Positions 23,340-36,600 are shown, counted from the first letter of the stretch. The stretch: DNA of 64,000 bases from Angiostrongylus vasorum (GCA_018806985.1 JADANN010000437.1:1-64000); one strand, 5' to 3'. Notes: a model not told the origin generated them from the letters alone. Program-made: numbers and translations.

Positions 23340-26300
23340 CTACTTGTTCTTTTTCAGATTCCTTTGCTTTTCCGCTGAAACCACAATTACGTCGTCAGTT
23401 GGCAGGCCTTTTCGTCGTCGAATGGAGTCCATGTAACCGCGAGCATGGTTTGGTGAATCACCTTTGACGCCATATTCTTCCATCTCTTCTAATGTAGTAG
23501 GCTGCCAATACGGATCCTGTAAGGTCGATTAAAATCAAGGATTAAGGATGCTAGCCGGACAGATAGGAATATAATGAAAATTTTGAGAGAATAATACACT
23601 TCATGCATGATATACGGTCAGCAGAATAGAGCCAACATTTTACAGATATAAATCCGAACACAAAAAAATGAAAAATTTGATTCAGCAACGTGTAAAATTC
23701 AGACAAGCTACAACCTTATCAACGGGTCTTTCTCAACGAGAGATCCCCAACAGATTAGTTGCAATGCAATGCAACATGATGAGTTCTCAAGTGGCGTATA
23801 GAACGTTGAACGCTGAACAAAAGTGATCTCCTATATCCTTGAGAAGTAGGTCGAGACCAAAGCATGGACTTCTTTTCCTCTTTCTTCTTCTTTTTCCTCT
23901 CCTTCTTGTGATAGGACTTCTGTTGATAGGTGAGAGGTGACCAGTGAGAGCCGATAGGTGAGAAGTGATAGGTGAGAGGTGATAGGTGAGAGGCAACAGG
24001 TGAGGAGATGATACCAGCAGACTCTTGTATTATGGCGATACTTCAACAAGTCTTGTTTTCATGTGGATGTGGTCGATTGTGCTCTAGAAACTCTACTTGC
24101 TCACATGGCTGTTCTTCCTCCAGCGTTCTTTAAATCCTGTTTGGGATGACTCTAGCGAAGGGTTTATAGACGAAGGCAGCAAAAAAAGATTGGGCGATAG
24201 TTTCCGATAACGTGGGGGACACCCTTATTGCACAATAGCACAGTTTTGTCGATCTTCTACTGAATAGCAGGCATGTGTTCTGACAAGTAACGTGTGAATT
24301 GCCGGGCCAATGTTCTGATCTTATCCTGTCCGGAATTGGTGCTTTTCGATTCTTCAGCGGCGTAGTGGCATGTCGGATTTCAGAAGTGGGGAACCGGTGG
24401 GACGACATATCCATCCTCCTTTATTTCATAAGACGGGAGGTGGACGTGACTATCGAAGAGATCTGAATAGTAATTCGTGAATAATTTTCTCCATTGCCTT
24501 TCTGCACGCTGTAAGTGTTTCGTCTAGGCGTCGAAGTGCAGTCATCTTGGTCTTGTAATTGGCGAAGCTTCGGTTGGTCCTGCAAATGCTTTTCCCAGCC
24601 TCTGCAGCTTCGACCATTACTGCTGCTCTTCTCTCTTTAAGATCTTCTTTTATCGCCTCTCTGCATTGTTTTGCAAGTTCGGACGTTAGTTCGCGGCTGC
24701 CTGCAGCTCGTGCGATTCCACGCTGGCGCATTAGCTCGAGTGTTTCAAGAGACAGACGTCCCTTGGTGACTTATGGACTGTCAGCTTTCATAATGCTAAC
24801 GTGAAGACATTGAAAGAGCCGAATGTATTTCTCGTCGATATTATCAAGTACAGAATCTTCCCAAAAGACGACTAATGTACTGAATAAATCCCGTCTTTGA
24901 AAACTGAAGAAAAAAATTCTGATGATGATGTCGGAACGTTAGCCGAATAAATATTTTTTATCAACCTCGTCTTTGCTTAGTAATCGAAGAGCGTATTGAA
25001 TAAATCCCAATTTATGATGGCTTTAGGATTTCACTTTCTGAACACAGTGGCTTTCTGGCCTTCCCGCGAGAAATGGAATCTCCCGCGAAGGAGGCGATGG
25101 TCTACTGTCGTGTAAAGTTTTGGGACAACAGCGACATCGGCTAACCAAAACCTTCGATTTACTATGATGTGGTATTTCGTAAAAGCGCCCTACAATGGGA
25201 GATTTCCGCGTCCAAAGCTGATAGTGGAGCATTTGGAATCGCAATGTACTAGCAACGGTCTTCGTTGTCATGATGAACTAAAATAGCCGATCATCCTGCT
25301 TGTTCCATTCTCATCTGTCTCAATGTGACGTTCCTCAGAGGTCTTTCTGTGTCCAGTCTTAGTGATAAAATCTCCATTGGTGATCATGAAGAATGTATGT
25401 TTTCGTATGCTTTTCTTTGTAGAGTTTTTCCAAGTCCGTGTAGAACGCTTCGAATTCATCTTCGTCATAGCTTTATTTCGGTGCGTAAACAAAGAAGATT
25501 TTCAAAGCCAGTACTTGTCCATATCCTTATTCGACCGTATTCGCCCGATTGGGTTGTCTGTTGTTCGAATGAATCGACCATTCATGGCCAAAGTCCCGTT
25601 GCGAAAAAATTCTATTGTCGCATGTTCCGAGAAACACTTAATCCTTGTTGTCATCGACGGTATTCAATGGGCGACACCATCTCGTCTCAGTCAACCACAG
25701 TACTTTAACTTTTAAGTTTTAACTCATCTTGGTTTAGTTCACATCGTACTTCGTCATGATAAAATAACTGGTAGTAAATAAACGTTAAGATATTGTTATT
25801 TAGAACGCATCTTCTGTTTAACTTGGTCCAGTGCCGACATCTACTCCCGGATCATAGCCGTTAAAGGAGGATTTCGACAGAGTAAACCAAGGCTGCCAAA
25901 AAGGCAAAAAAGGGCCTTGGCTGATATGGTGAATATCACCTAAGCCCCCAGTAAGGGTAGTCGCAGGTCCGAAACCCATATGAGATTTCGAGTTTCGCTC
26001 ATACCTGAACACCGTTGTGGTTGTAATATGATTCAATTATATTTGCAGCTGCATATGGACAAAAATTAGATGACAACCACAGAAGATTATTGCGAGAGAA
26101 AGAAGTGAAAAAAAACGTCCTGATAGTCGCGATGAAATTCCTTACAAGACACGACTTCACACATTATGTGAGCCTCACCACTTCTTCCATTTGTTTCGCT
26201 GCCTTGCAATCATCATTCACAAAGACAGTTGGAATTGTGAGTAGGCTCGGCAAAACTTTAGAAACTGGTGTCCTCTCCAATGAGAAGCTGAATTCTCATC

Positions 26301-29300
26301 GACCTTGATACCCGTAGGAATAGTGGCGTAACCGTACTAGGCGTTCCCTGTGGCAACCTTTGCCTTTTTGGATCACAAAGAAATCTGCTATATTATGAAT
26401 CGAATTCATACAGCACTGTGCCTAACAGAGGTGAACAAATTACCTCATCAATTAACTGCCAGTGACTGAATTCCAACTGTGCACTTGCCATTCCGGACGT
26501 GCTCTTTCGGAGGTGGTCACAAAACGAGAACGTCTCGATTACTGGTATTAGTGCTGTTACCTCATACTGTCCCGTCGCCTCATTAATATCCTCATTCAAT
26601 ACCTTAAATTTTAAAAAAACGGCTTAAAATGCTCCGTTCATTATACAGTCTTTGGCAAAATGATGAATACAATTAGATGAGGTGATTGAAGAAAAAACAC
26701 ATAAATAAGGCAGCTAAAACTTGACACTTGACACTTGAACGGCCCGTCCTCACTGGTTGTGCGGGCCCCAGCATAATCACCACTTATCGGAGACCCGCTG
26801 GCCAAGCCACCGTGGTTCCCTGAAACCCCCAGGTCAGCTTGGCCAAGGTCTGGCCCAGGTCGCTACCACCACAAGCAGTCGCAGCCCTTGTGGATCAGAA
26901 GGAGATCTGCCACCATGCGACTTTGATACCAGGACAGTGGCGGAATCTGGCATCGGTTTACTCTTAGCTAGGCTTCGTCATGGAAACGCCGGACTGCTTC
27001 TCAGCGTGGGAGACCCTGCCGAGGGGACAAATCGCCCCGCTGTACATCGCAGTCCGACACCCAGGAATACCTCTCAGCCACGACGAGGCGGTAAACCGGG
27101 AGGAGGTAGCTAAAAAGGGAACCAAAAGTAAAATGAGATGTAAAAAACATTGACGGGGATTATTTTGAAAAAACGGACGGAGTAGTGCCAAAAATTCTAT
27201 TTTAAAAAAGGCTTCTAAAACGAGAACAGCATGACCTTGCCTTTCCGCTGTCCAAGAACACTGTGCACTTTTCCAAGAGCTTGAACAGCAGTTGTTACCG
27301 TACATCTAAAATGTCACATAAGACTGGCAACATTTGGAGTAATTATTTGCTCTAAAACCCGAATAATAAGCTAGATAGTCAGTCATTTTATTATGATACA
27401 ACTTATTAAACTATTTCACCGCCTCATTGTTGTTGGGATTGTTGGGAGGTGTTCCATGGTGTCGGGCTGCGATATACAGCAGGGGAATTCATCTACCCAG
27501 CAGGGTCTCACAAGCTGAGAAGTGCGGCGCTTCCACTAAGAAGCCCATCTAGAAGCAAACCAATACCAGGACCGTCCTGGTATCAAACTAGTCGCATGGT
27601 GGCAAATTTCCCTCTGATCCACAAGGGAGGCTAGTGCTTGTGGTGGAGACGACTTGGGGCAGACTTTTGCCTGGTTGACTTCGGGACTCCAAGGAACCAT
27701 AGTGGCTAAACCACCAAAACTTCGACAAAGTGGTGATTGTGCTGAGGTCCGCACAACCAGTGAGGACGAGCCACCCAAGCAACCGAGTAAGTATTAAACT
27801 ACAGAAAAGAGCACACAGATAGATTCGAAAAGGGTCTTCACATATTCATCTATCTATTTGTTCATTAACAGACTACACACTTAATAGAAAGCGAACCTAT
27901 ACATCGCTGCAACAAGTCGAAGGGCTGCTTTCTTAGCACCAGCTTGACACGTAGATCGCATCGCCGTCATCAACTGTCCGGCGACCGCGATATCCTATAG
28001 TAAAAAAAACTCGATGAAATATGAGCTAACGACTGAGATGAATGACCACTTTAGTACTATATTTATAGAGTCTACTTGTAAAGTGTCCATACCTCCTCAT
28101 CTATCGTCCACTCTTCTACAACCACTGCAACACCTCGCACCACTTCGTGGCAGAGAGGACCAGCGCTCACGAATAATTCAAAGCCGGCCACCATCGCTTG
28201 GTCGAGAGGACGGATTCCGAATTCACATTCTGCAACAGCAAATCCATTCATAAGCTAAGCCACCTGCTATTCCGTTAATAACTGAATCGACCAGCCACTA
28301 ATGAAGTTCCCTAACTTAAAACATCGCTGGAAAAACGACTATGTCAGGCAACTTCTTTCTACGTTATTTCACCTTTTTGTGGTAATTTTGTTAACAAATA
28401 CAGTTTGATATGAGTTCACTCTAATACATGTGTTGTTGTGCAACGTGGTCTAAATGCATCGATATCAACACAACTCCTTGTCAATGGTTTACTTTGCCGC
28501 AGAGGATTTTTTCTTATTTATATTTCTGTATTGAATCGATGGTTTATGTAACACCAATGATGCAACATCTACGCTTACTAATCTACAAAAAAATTTTATC
28601 GCAGGGATTTTTTTGTCCGCGGCTAGCGGCTATTTTGCTGGAGACGGTCCCTACCATAGAAAAAAATTCCAAGTAAAGAGGATACAAATACGTCTCTACT
28701 GTGCTTGAAAACTAAAATTAGACAACCATAGTGATGCTGAGATATTTGCAAAACTCCGGACTACAGGCGTCTTCGGTGGGGAACGAATGCGCCATCCTTG
28801 AAGGACCCGCATGGCGTGGTGGTGAATGGCGCGCTATCTTCCACCGCAGACACCTGGGGGTCCGGAGTTTTGCAAGTATCTCAGCATCATTGTGGTTGTA
28901 TCACACATTATACCTTGGCGTGCAAAATTGTAATAGGCAGTAAATAAAAGGTTAACATTAAAAATTAGGCAATTAAAGACGTCTTCCCACTAAAATAAGA
29001 TGGTAAATCATTGCAGAGAACTTTATAGATGTAACTTCAGTTTGGGCGAGTGTAACGCAGTGGTCTTAGGCGCCGTGCAATACACATGGGATCAATCCCT
29101 GCGCCCCAGGCCAATCAAGCCTTTCATCCTTCCGAAGTCGACAAATTGGTACAAGACTTGACTGCGAGGATAGCAGCAATGGCTTGATAAATCGATAGAG
29201 CCATCGCGAGTTATTGTAAAGGCCAGCTGTGCATCCAATGACCTCCAACGATACTTAATGAAGTCGAATGCATGGCGCATCCCTCAGGGGATTGATCAAC

Positions 29301-32126
29301 GCCGAGAGCTTTCATTTTTATCAAAGGGGCTGGAAAAAGATTAAGGAGAAAACTTTCGCAATATCATAATGGAAGAAAACAGTGGGACTGAGCGATTCAC
29401 ATATACTTACTGCTATCCCATATGGATTTCCGCTCGTAATTTGGGATCGCATTGAACAATACGTTGGCTCTCGCTCTGTCTGGACCAAAACTCCAGATTT
29501 TATCCACCATGTCAGCTATGTCAGAGGTGCTTTTCCTATACCACCATGAACCACGAACCTGTGGCAAATGCTTTTCGCACGAACTCAACAGCGTCGATTT
29601 GAAATCAGCAAGGTATGCTTCTTCCGAATTTCCTCTTTTTATGATACTCAACAAATCAGCAGATTCCTCCAATAAACTCACGACCTCATCAGGTAGTGGC
29701 ACAACTCGTAAACGAATATGCAAGGAACTGTCTCGTAATCTGCATTCCGTGACTTGATCTTGGATTTGAGCAAGCGTCAGATTTGTATCGGCCACTACAG
29801 TCTCCAGGAAAGGTACAATTGGTTTGGAGATCTCCAAATCCCGAAAACCTAGGTCCTCCAAGTCCTTCAAACATTTTTGTAGATGAACTTCTCCTGCAGT
29901 AACCATGGCCAACTCTCCATTATCTAGTTCGAGCACCCTCAGACTTGAATCCAAAATGGAAAGCGACTTCAAGCCATCTCGTAGCCGTTCCATATCTTCT
30001 AGATTAACCGTGCCGACGGATACTCTTACAAGAGGTTCTCCATATTTCATTCCAACATCTAAGCCTTCATTAACTGCTTCAGAACATAAGGTTGCATTCT
30101 GAATAAGCCCCTGAGCTTTTACAGCACAAATTACTCCCGCAGTAGCGACTTTCAATGGGACTAGATCTCGACCGTGTAATGCACAAACACTGTCTACAGT
30201 GGTTTTCGGTGCTCGCGAATCGTTATTCAAAGTCCTTCTTCCTATAACGTACAGTTGTTCTCCAACAGTAACCTGACCGCTAAAAATACGACAAACCGAA
30301 AACTTCTGGCCTTCTATAGCAATGAACTTTACAACGAGTGCTACCGTAGGCCCTGTTCGAGAGCATTCCTGGATCGGGTTTTTAAGAGGATGATTGGTCC
30401 TGTTGCCAACCAAATACTGTATTCGGTATCTATTACAGAACGCGGTTCGAGGTGACGGTGCTCGTGCGCAGCAACGGAAACATGCTTGTGAAACAGGAAG
30501 CCATGTTCTCATAGCCTCATCGAAGGCATCTGGAGCACGAGAAGACCTTATTCTCAAGCCTATTTTACCAATCAACTGAAGCAATTTCGGTAAGTCACTG
30601 GTGACCAGACCACAATCGTGAAGTGACCACAGAGGTTCAAGCACGAGTTGGACAAACAGCGGCGTTTTACCACGGGATGCGGCATCACTCTTGATCTTCC
30701 CACCACTTATACAGAAATCCCCAAACAACGCTTCCGTAAGTTCGGTTTTAGGAATCTTCAGTTTTTCACTGTAAATTGCAGCAAAGTCCTCTAACCCGAA
30801 AGCGTAGCCGTGGATAGCCGATGAAAAGATTACATTTCCTTTAGTTGGGCTGAAATGTAAACTTGCTTCCAAATCTTCAATACGCTCCACTGAATCGTCT
30901 TCAAGTGCAAGACACTGTACCACCTGACTAACACAACTGTTTATCGCTTCCAATAGGTGAACAATGTGTGCGTATGCTTCCTTCGTTTCCATTTTCAACT
31001 CTACCCGTAGCCTATCCAACTTATTTATAACTAAAATAACAGTTTGACCATGCATAATGGACTGTCGCAATAAAGCTTGAGTTTGAGAGCACACTCCTTC
31101 GACCACATCAACGAGTAACAAGGCAATGTCAGAAAGCAATAAGGTCGCACTGACTTCGGAAGAGAAATCGACATGACCTGGACTATCCATCAGATTTACT
31201 AGCATTGGCCCATATAGTAATGACATCCCACTAGCCTTCATTGTTATCCCACGTGTTTGCTCGTCTTCGCGACTGTCCAGAAATCGTAGCTTCCCAGCCA
31301 TTCGAGCAGAAATAATCGCATTTGTCGATAGAAGCGAGTCGGCAAAGCTAGTTTTACCATGGTCAACATGAGCGATTAAACACACATTTCGAATTTCTTC
31401 CGGTGACTTCTAAACGAATAAACTAGAGCACACGAATCTACACTTCATCAAATAGGAATCGAGGTAACTTAACAACAAAGGTTGTGTTTTTGCATTTCCA
31501 CATTATTTGCACAATTAAACAAATTCCTCCCAACGGTTTACAGCCTCACTGTGGTCGGAAGATGTTCCTGGGTATTGGGTTGCAATGTTCAGCGGAGGGA
31601 TTCATCCTTCCAGCAGGATCTCCCAAGCTGAGAAAGAGTCCAGCGTTTCCATCAGAAAGCCCAACTAGGAGTAAACCAATACCAGGATAAACTACTATCT
31701 TAGCACCAAACTAGTCGCATGGTGGCAAATCTCCATCTAACCCACAAGGATGACGACTGCCTGTGGTGGTGACGACTTACGGCAGACTTTGGCGATGCGA
31801 ACCTCGTGACGCGAGGGGAACTACAATGGCTAAACCAGTAAAACTATGGACAGTGGAAGCTATGCTGGGGCTCGCACAACCAGTGAGGAGGGGCAAGCCA
31901 AGTATCCAACTAAGAAGTAACCAATTTCAATAAGGGATAATTAATTTCAAGTCTTGTATACAACTGCAATCACTACGACACCACATCGACTACGTAAATC
32001 TATCAACATTTGCTTGAAAGTGACCAACAAAAAAAAGATTATGCCTGAGAAGCCACCGCATAGAAATCAAATAGACTGACTGACCGTGCCCATAGCATCC
32101 ACTAACATTTCCATCAGTGACGCCAT
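23340..32126 (-). CDS. EFL1: EFL1, ribosome-assembly GTPase (elongation factor-like 1), seven exons
   Basis: EFL1 (yeast Ria1) is a cytoplasmic EF2-like GTPase that works with SBDS to release eIF6 from late 60S subunits. Exons on the minus strand: 32,126-32,085 (start, least certain; donor GTCAGT), 31,409-29,411, 28,229-28,093, 27,994-27,897, 27,305-27,236, 26,602-26,444 and 23,516-23,340. Every junction keeps phase, giving 893 aa, shorter than the roughly 1,100 of the human protein. GTPase motifs: AHVDHGKT (27-34), RGIT (67-70), DSPGH (89-93), NKLD (143-146). The C-terminal exons match EF2-family domains IV and V (AGQLMTAMR, HLRKSTSGMASAQLEFSHW) and the EFL1-specific tail ending EKQRNLKKNK. 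The 1,999-nt second exon has no intron, while an EFL1 fragment at 40.35 kb has introns at matching sites. The last intron (2.9 kb) holds an RTE LINE fossil. C. elegans K10C3.5 is, from memory, the orthologue. Confidence 0.93.
23925..24010. repeat. GATAGGTGAGAG minisatellite in the EFL1 last intron
   Basis: About seven imperfect copies of an 8-16 bp unit of the type GATAGGTGAGAG. Chance open frames across it are not genes. Confidence 0.85.
24125..25715 (-). mobile_element. RTE-type LINE fossil (endonuclease and RT start), in EFL1 intron 6
   Basis: Several broken minus-strand frames read in order as one non-LTR retrotransposon. The 25,492-25,023 part resembles the endonuclease (GDF followed by RKTSEERHIE). 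The 24,731-24,450 part is the linker (RELTSELAKQCREAIKED, YKTKMTALRR). The 24,414-24,130 part is the start of reverse transcriptase (EIRHA, LKNRKAPIPDRIR, ending in a VIPNRI motif). Frameshifts and stops separate the blocks, so it is dead. The family is the one commonly seen in hookworm-type genomes (from memory). It sits in the same orientation as its host gene. Confidence 0.85.
24900..24975. repeat. MITE-like fragment with GTCGGAACGTTAGCC motif
   Basis: A variant of the palindromic element also seen at 32.7-32.9, 35.23-35.30 and 61.20-61.25 kb, recognised by GATGATGATGTCGGAACGTTAGCC followed by an AT-rich tail. Only one arm is visible. Confidence 0.5.
26722..27092 (-). repeat. Family B dispersed repeat, full-length copy, in an EFL1 intron
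   Basis: A repeat of about 365 bp whose plus-sense copies run from GGTGTTCC and a TCTCCCAGGCTGAGAAG-like block, through TGGTGGCAAATCTCCCTC, to a 3' end CACAACCAGTGAGGACGGGCC. This copy is reversed. It faces the copy at 27,418-27,782 head to head, with a 70-nt EFL1 exon between them. Class unknown: no coding capacity, and no clear terminal repeats. Confidence 0.85.
27418..27782 (+). repeat. Family B dispersed repeat, full-length copy, in an EFL1 intron
   Basis: Shares the whole block order of the copy at 52,285 and lies inverted to the copy at 26,722-27,092. The two can pair as an arm of about 350 bp around exon 27,236-27,305. Confidence 0.85.
28727..28908. repeat. Family C element in fold-back form, in an EFL1 intron
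   Basis: The left arm (GATGCTGAGATATTTGCAAA, CTCCGGA, then a GTGTCTGCGGTGG-like block) returns inverted at the right end, making a hairpin with arms of about 60 bp around a core that includes GACCCGCATGGCGTGGTGG. Other family C copies have only one such arm. Confidence 0.85.
29044..29321 (+). mobile_element. Family A SINE (tRNA-headed)
   Basis: The head GGGCGAGTGTAACGCAGTGG resembles a tRNA A-box region, and a B-box-like GATCAATCCC follows about 40 bp on. The body has ACAAATTGGTAC, AGGATAGCAGCA, GTCGAATGCATGGCGC and ends ATCAACGCCGAGAGCTTT. The same block order recurs in about ten copies in this window. It lies in EFL1 intron 2, about 90 bp past the 3' end of the large exon and antisense to the gene. 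Confidence 0.85.
31525..31915 (+). repeat. Family B repeat, diverged copy, in EFL1 intron 1
   Basis: Blocks GATGTTCCTGGGTATTGGG, ATCTCCCAAGCTGAGAA, GTCGCATGGTGGCAAATCTC and CACAACCAGTGAGGAGGGGC follow in the family order. It lies in the proposed first intron of EFL1, antisense to the gene. Confidence 0.8.
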
Positions 32127-32704
32127 AGCGTCCTTCAGAAACACTAAACACTCGAATCTTTCTCACAGATCATATTTACTACTGAAGAACCCGTCGGTAA
32201 AGCATTTAGGCTAACGCACTACATTACAAACGGTTGTCGATGCCAACAGTCTCAACACAACATTTTATACAGAATCATTTATTGTTGACCAATTTCATTT
32301 CATTGGCAAACATTCCTGGTGAAAATGACAATATTGTAACCCCAGCAGACAGACAAGTTCTGACCAGATACGGCTCTAACAACAATGCTGTATCCAGTCT
32401 GATGACGAAACGGCGACTTGACCATCACCTAGGTTTAAAAAACAAGGAAAAGAAAAAAAAAACGCACCACGTAGAAAATAAAACCATTCACATGTCAACA
32501 ACGTAATACATACACGAGTTAATAACGAGACCAAAACAACAATTTCTGGAAAAAAAAGAGAAAAGGCGACGACAAAAGAGAAACACTTACGTCGGAAAAG
32601 ATTCAAAGAGATATGCTTACAAATTTGAGGTAACACGATAGCGGATGGTGTATTAGTTAAGGTTTAAGTGAAAAAAGAAAAGACGTATAAATACAAACTG
32701 TAAT

Positions 32705-32890
32705 TCCTTGTGTTCTTGTTGAGCAAACACGAGGTGTTATTTCATTTCTTCGCTTACAAGCGAGCTGACGTTTCTGACGACCAACTTGACCTTTCCAGTC
32801 CCTAAAGAAGGCGAAGTCCGCCGAAACGTCAGCTTGCTTGTAAATAAAGAAATAAAACAATATCTCGTGTTTGTTCAACAAGAATATAAA
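32705..32890. mobile_element. Fold-back MITE with arms of about 65 bp
   Basis: Terminal arms beginning TTCTTGTTGAGCAAACACGAG and ending GCTGACGTTTC return inverted on the right as GAAACGTCAGC up to CTCGTGTTTGTTCAACAAGA, around a core containing GAAGGCGAAGTCCGCC. It has no coding capacity. It lies between EFL1 and the TMEM98-like gene. Confidence 0.85.
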
Positions 32891-33686
32891 GAATCGTTCG
32901 GTTAATGCCGAGCATAATAGAAAGTCGGTCGTTGGAATCACAAACTGTAATGTAGGTGTTATTTTGCCTCCACCACTACGAATGAAGTTTGGAGCTAATA
33001 CACTGAGTTTAAGATAAATTGTATGCAGGTCGTATAGTGGTAAAAACAAATAACAACGATGTCTAAGGACTACGACTAAGATTTAGAATGATAGAGGCAA
33101 TTTGATTAACAACAAAATCCTGAAAATCCTGGTGATTAGATGGTTATTCCACGGACGAACAAAAAGTGGGAGCACTAACAAGGATACATGAGCAGTGAGA
33201 GCTGTCATTCAAACAGCTCCACGAGTTAACAACATATGTGCAATCATATGACGATGGATACGAGGGATACAACTAGTTTTGAACCTTAGAATTAGGATTT
33301 TATGACATAGTGACGCTAACACATCAAGCCCGTCAATGGTAGTAAATACCTGATTTTCTTTTGCGAGACGATTTCAATTACCTGTGAAAATTGCAAACAT
33401 GTGAAATCGTAAACGTAAACCCAACGAAACAAAATCGTGTCAAAATCATAAACAAATGCTATCCACTGGGGTCAACAGGATGATTGCCGTTTCCATGAAC
33501 CGAATTCGTTCTGGAAACATAAAACCGTTTAGCAAGCTAAATTAGTATGGAGTTTTAAACGCTCCTGAAAAAAACAAAGAACGAAACAAAGCCTTTCTAG
33601 AAATTTCAAAGCCACATTATGTACGAAGAACTCTCAAATCACGACGTTGTTGGTCTTTCTCTTTACGTTGGATGCAAAAAAAAAAC
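32891..33686. other. Intergenic sequence between EFL1 and the TMEM98-like gene
   Basis: AT-rich sequence without a supportable exon or strong repeat. Both flanking genes are on the minus strand, 1.56 kb apart from the TMEM98 stop to the proposed EFL1 start. That is long for a nematode operon, but part of the gap is the inserted MITE. Confidence 0.5.
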
Positions 33687-36600
33687 TTACAAATCAGACT
33701 CGCTGGTAGTATTCCTACCGGTTAGCTCACATTCAATGGAATCCACGAGCGGTGTTGTTTCTGTAACAACACTGGCTGCCTCCTTAGCAGCCACATGCTC
33801 AGCAACTGCATCAATATGAGACCAATCCAGCTCCAACTGAACGAATGAAAAGCTCATAACCACAAAAACGATTTTTAAGTTGCACTCCATCGGTGCAGAA
33901 ACCCAAAAAAAGTAGCTCCACAGAACAGCTTACCTTTCCAAGACTGGCACGCTCTGCAATTTCTGCAGCTTGACGAAGGGCGCTGAGATGATGATCCATT
34001 TGCTGCAACGGTTCACCCATGCTCTAGAAAAGCCATCCTAGAGTATGACTTCTTGCAAGAAATATTTTTTACAACACCAAAAGAGTGCACCAGACAAAAA
34101 ATCTATTTTTTTCACCTCCCTATACTTCTGACTGATGAGCGAGAATGGCAGATACAACGCCCAGCATACGGTAGCGAGAGCAGTTGCACGGGCCTCGAGA
34201 ACACGAATATCAACAGCAGGACTAGCCACAGCGCTAAGTAAATCATCAAATCGTGGCATCACACGAAGTGTTGCTTGGCGCAGCATATGGCTAAGCTGTG
34301 GAGATGCATGTTGCAATGGGATCGCAGCCAGCTGATCGGTCAACTGATGACAAAGACGAAGCACAGCAACACAGTGCTGCAGAAGACCAGTAACATCATA
34401 CACCCATGAGTTCTTATCGAGCGTTTGAGCTAAAATTAAATAGTGAATAAAGTAAGCCTTAGGATGAATATAATGCTATCCGCATTATTGATGCGTACAA
34501 ATGGATACATCAAAACATTGAGAGTGATGTAAATTAAGAAAGCGCTAGCCATAATAGCGAAACTGATCCATTGCTTAACTAAGTGTCAACAAGCTTTCCT
34601 GCACAATCCAGTAAAACACTAGAACCTATGCAACTTCCGGATGTAAACACAAACTTATTAAATTCATGTCGTAAACGATATGGCACCGGCGCCAATACAT
34701 TTCATCAGTTTTTCATCTGTTTTCACCTACTCCAACTAAAATCATTTCTTCTTTCTGGGTGGTATCAGTTAGATTATCTGTTCGAACAAACAACGACCAT
34801 CAAATAGGACTTTAAAACTAACCAAGCCATCTCAGCGCACAATGATCGACCGGTTTAGCTAGCAACAAAAATGGCTGGTAAATTAAGAAAATTGTTATTT
34901 AACGCTGGTTCCCAAGTTATTCTAAAGGCTAAATAGACCCCTTGCTTACAAGTATTGAGGAGGAAAACAGATGACAATGCTGAGATCAATAGAAGGAAAA
35001 AGAGTTTGAAGACAGGCCATCACAATCTCCTACGATCGTACACACCAACAACCGATTTGCTCAACAGTGACGATCAAGTAATAATATCATCGCATGAAAG
35101 GAATAATTTACCTCTGTTAACTGCGTCGTAAAATACAAACTAAATTAATATTTAAAAACCGACTTTCCTTATACCTCGGCATGACTAATAATTATGTATT
35201 CCTTCCTGTTAAGCTTACATGAGGTTGATAATATATTTGTTTTCGGCTAACTCTTCGACGTTTTCGTCTTCATCAGATCCGATGATCCGAGCTGATGGTC
35301 CATGGCTGGAGCCACGGTCGTGTAAGGCTATCAAGGAATGAATACAAACTAAACAAATTCACGCAAGATTTACCTATGCGAAGCATGTACAAAGAAACTG
35401 AAAAACATTCATAGCCATCGGCCGAGTCGTGCATACCACTAATCTATCGTCATTACCTTCCCAAATTTTTACTAATCCAATCGAGACGATAGACCACAAC
35501 AACATTGTGTAGCGAAAATTGTTCACAGAAACATGTAATATAGCATGCAAGAGCAAGGGTAAGGACAATATTTTTGTGGTTTGCTAAAGAATTTGTCAAA
35601 TCTCTAACAGTGTTAGTTAACCAAGGACAATGTTGAGCCTAGGGAGGCAAAGAAACGTTTAACTAACATGGAAAGCGATCTGACAGGAAGAAGGCAACAA
35701 ATAACAAGCGAAGGGAGGGACAATGGTACAAAATTTAAAACTTTAGTGACAACAAATAATAATAAAACTAACAAATAATCAAATAACTGCTAATAAGTAA
35801 CTAATAACAAATGATAAAACTAGTAAAATAATTTGAACAATGTTAAGACCATTCCATGCAGGATTTCTCAAGACGTCAAAAAATGACTGGTGTTTCAAGC
35901 ATTTTCTATTTTTCTATAAGTGTCCTAATGGTTATGTTACCTAACATTTCGTTCGCGAAATCTTTAAGATCTTAACGAAATGAAATGCGAGTTTGGCGAA
36001 CCAAACTCGGGTAAAGCGCCAAACCTCAACCGAGCTTGGACAAGCGATTCAACAGTGAATGTACTCCGCTGATAGCGATTCGAAAGAAATCTTATGTTGA
36101 TCAGAGTGCAAGATTGTTTGAGCAAAACATATTCATGAAAGTGTGTTCAGACCCCCGGTTAGCAACACCTGAGATGAAAGCGTTTCTTTTTATGGCTTTT
36201 CATCTTGTGAAGTAGACACTTTTTGCGAAGAGTTAACGTTCAAATCAACTATTAGGCTGCTACATATGAAACGTCCTTTATCGTTTTAATTTTCCATGTA
36301 ATTTTTCTAACAAAAATTTTGTCCTTTGTGTAGGTTTAATATACAATTTTGAAGCACAAAGTCTGCTCCTTCCATTTCTAGCATTGGTTTTTCTCAAGAA
36401 TTTTTATTTCAACATTCCTATAAGCTTTAACCTCAGTATGAATCAACGTGCTATTCGTGTCCTGTTTTTCGTACGCGTGGAAGAGTGGACATAATGCTGC
36501 GGCAGGAGCTCCAAACATTAACGAAGTTTGAGGTGAAGGTAGTGTTGGTTAATCAACACTGCAAACACGGTTCCGGAAATTTCAGTCTGGTTATTTCGAA

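Noticed and set aside
24559..25715. Plus-strand frames opposite the LINE at 24.1-25.7 kb
   Set aside because: Antisense shadows; the minus strand carries the recognisable endonuclease and reverse transcriptase blocks.
26757..27113. Open frames within family B repeats (also at 27.5, 45.1, 52.5 and 61.7 kb)
   Set aside because: The frames differ between copies and are broken in most, so the repeat does not encode a conserved protein.
29452..30579. Plus-strand open frames inside the EFL1 large exon
   Set aside because: They are antisense shadows of a strongly conserved GTPase coding sequence.
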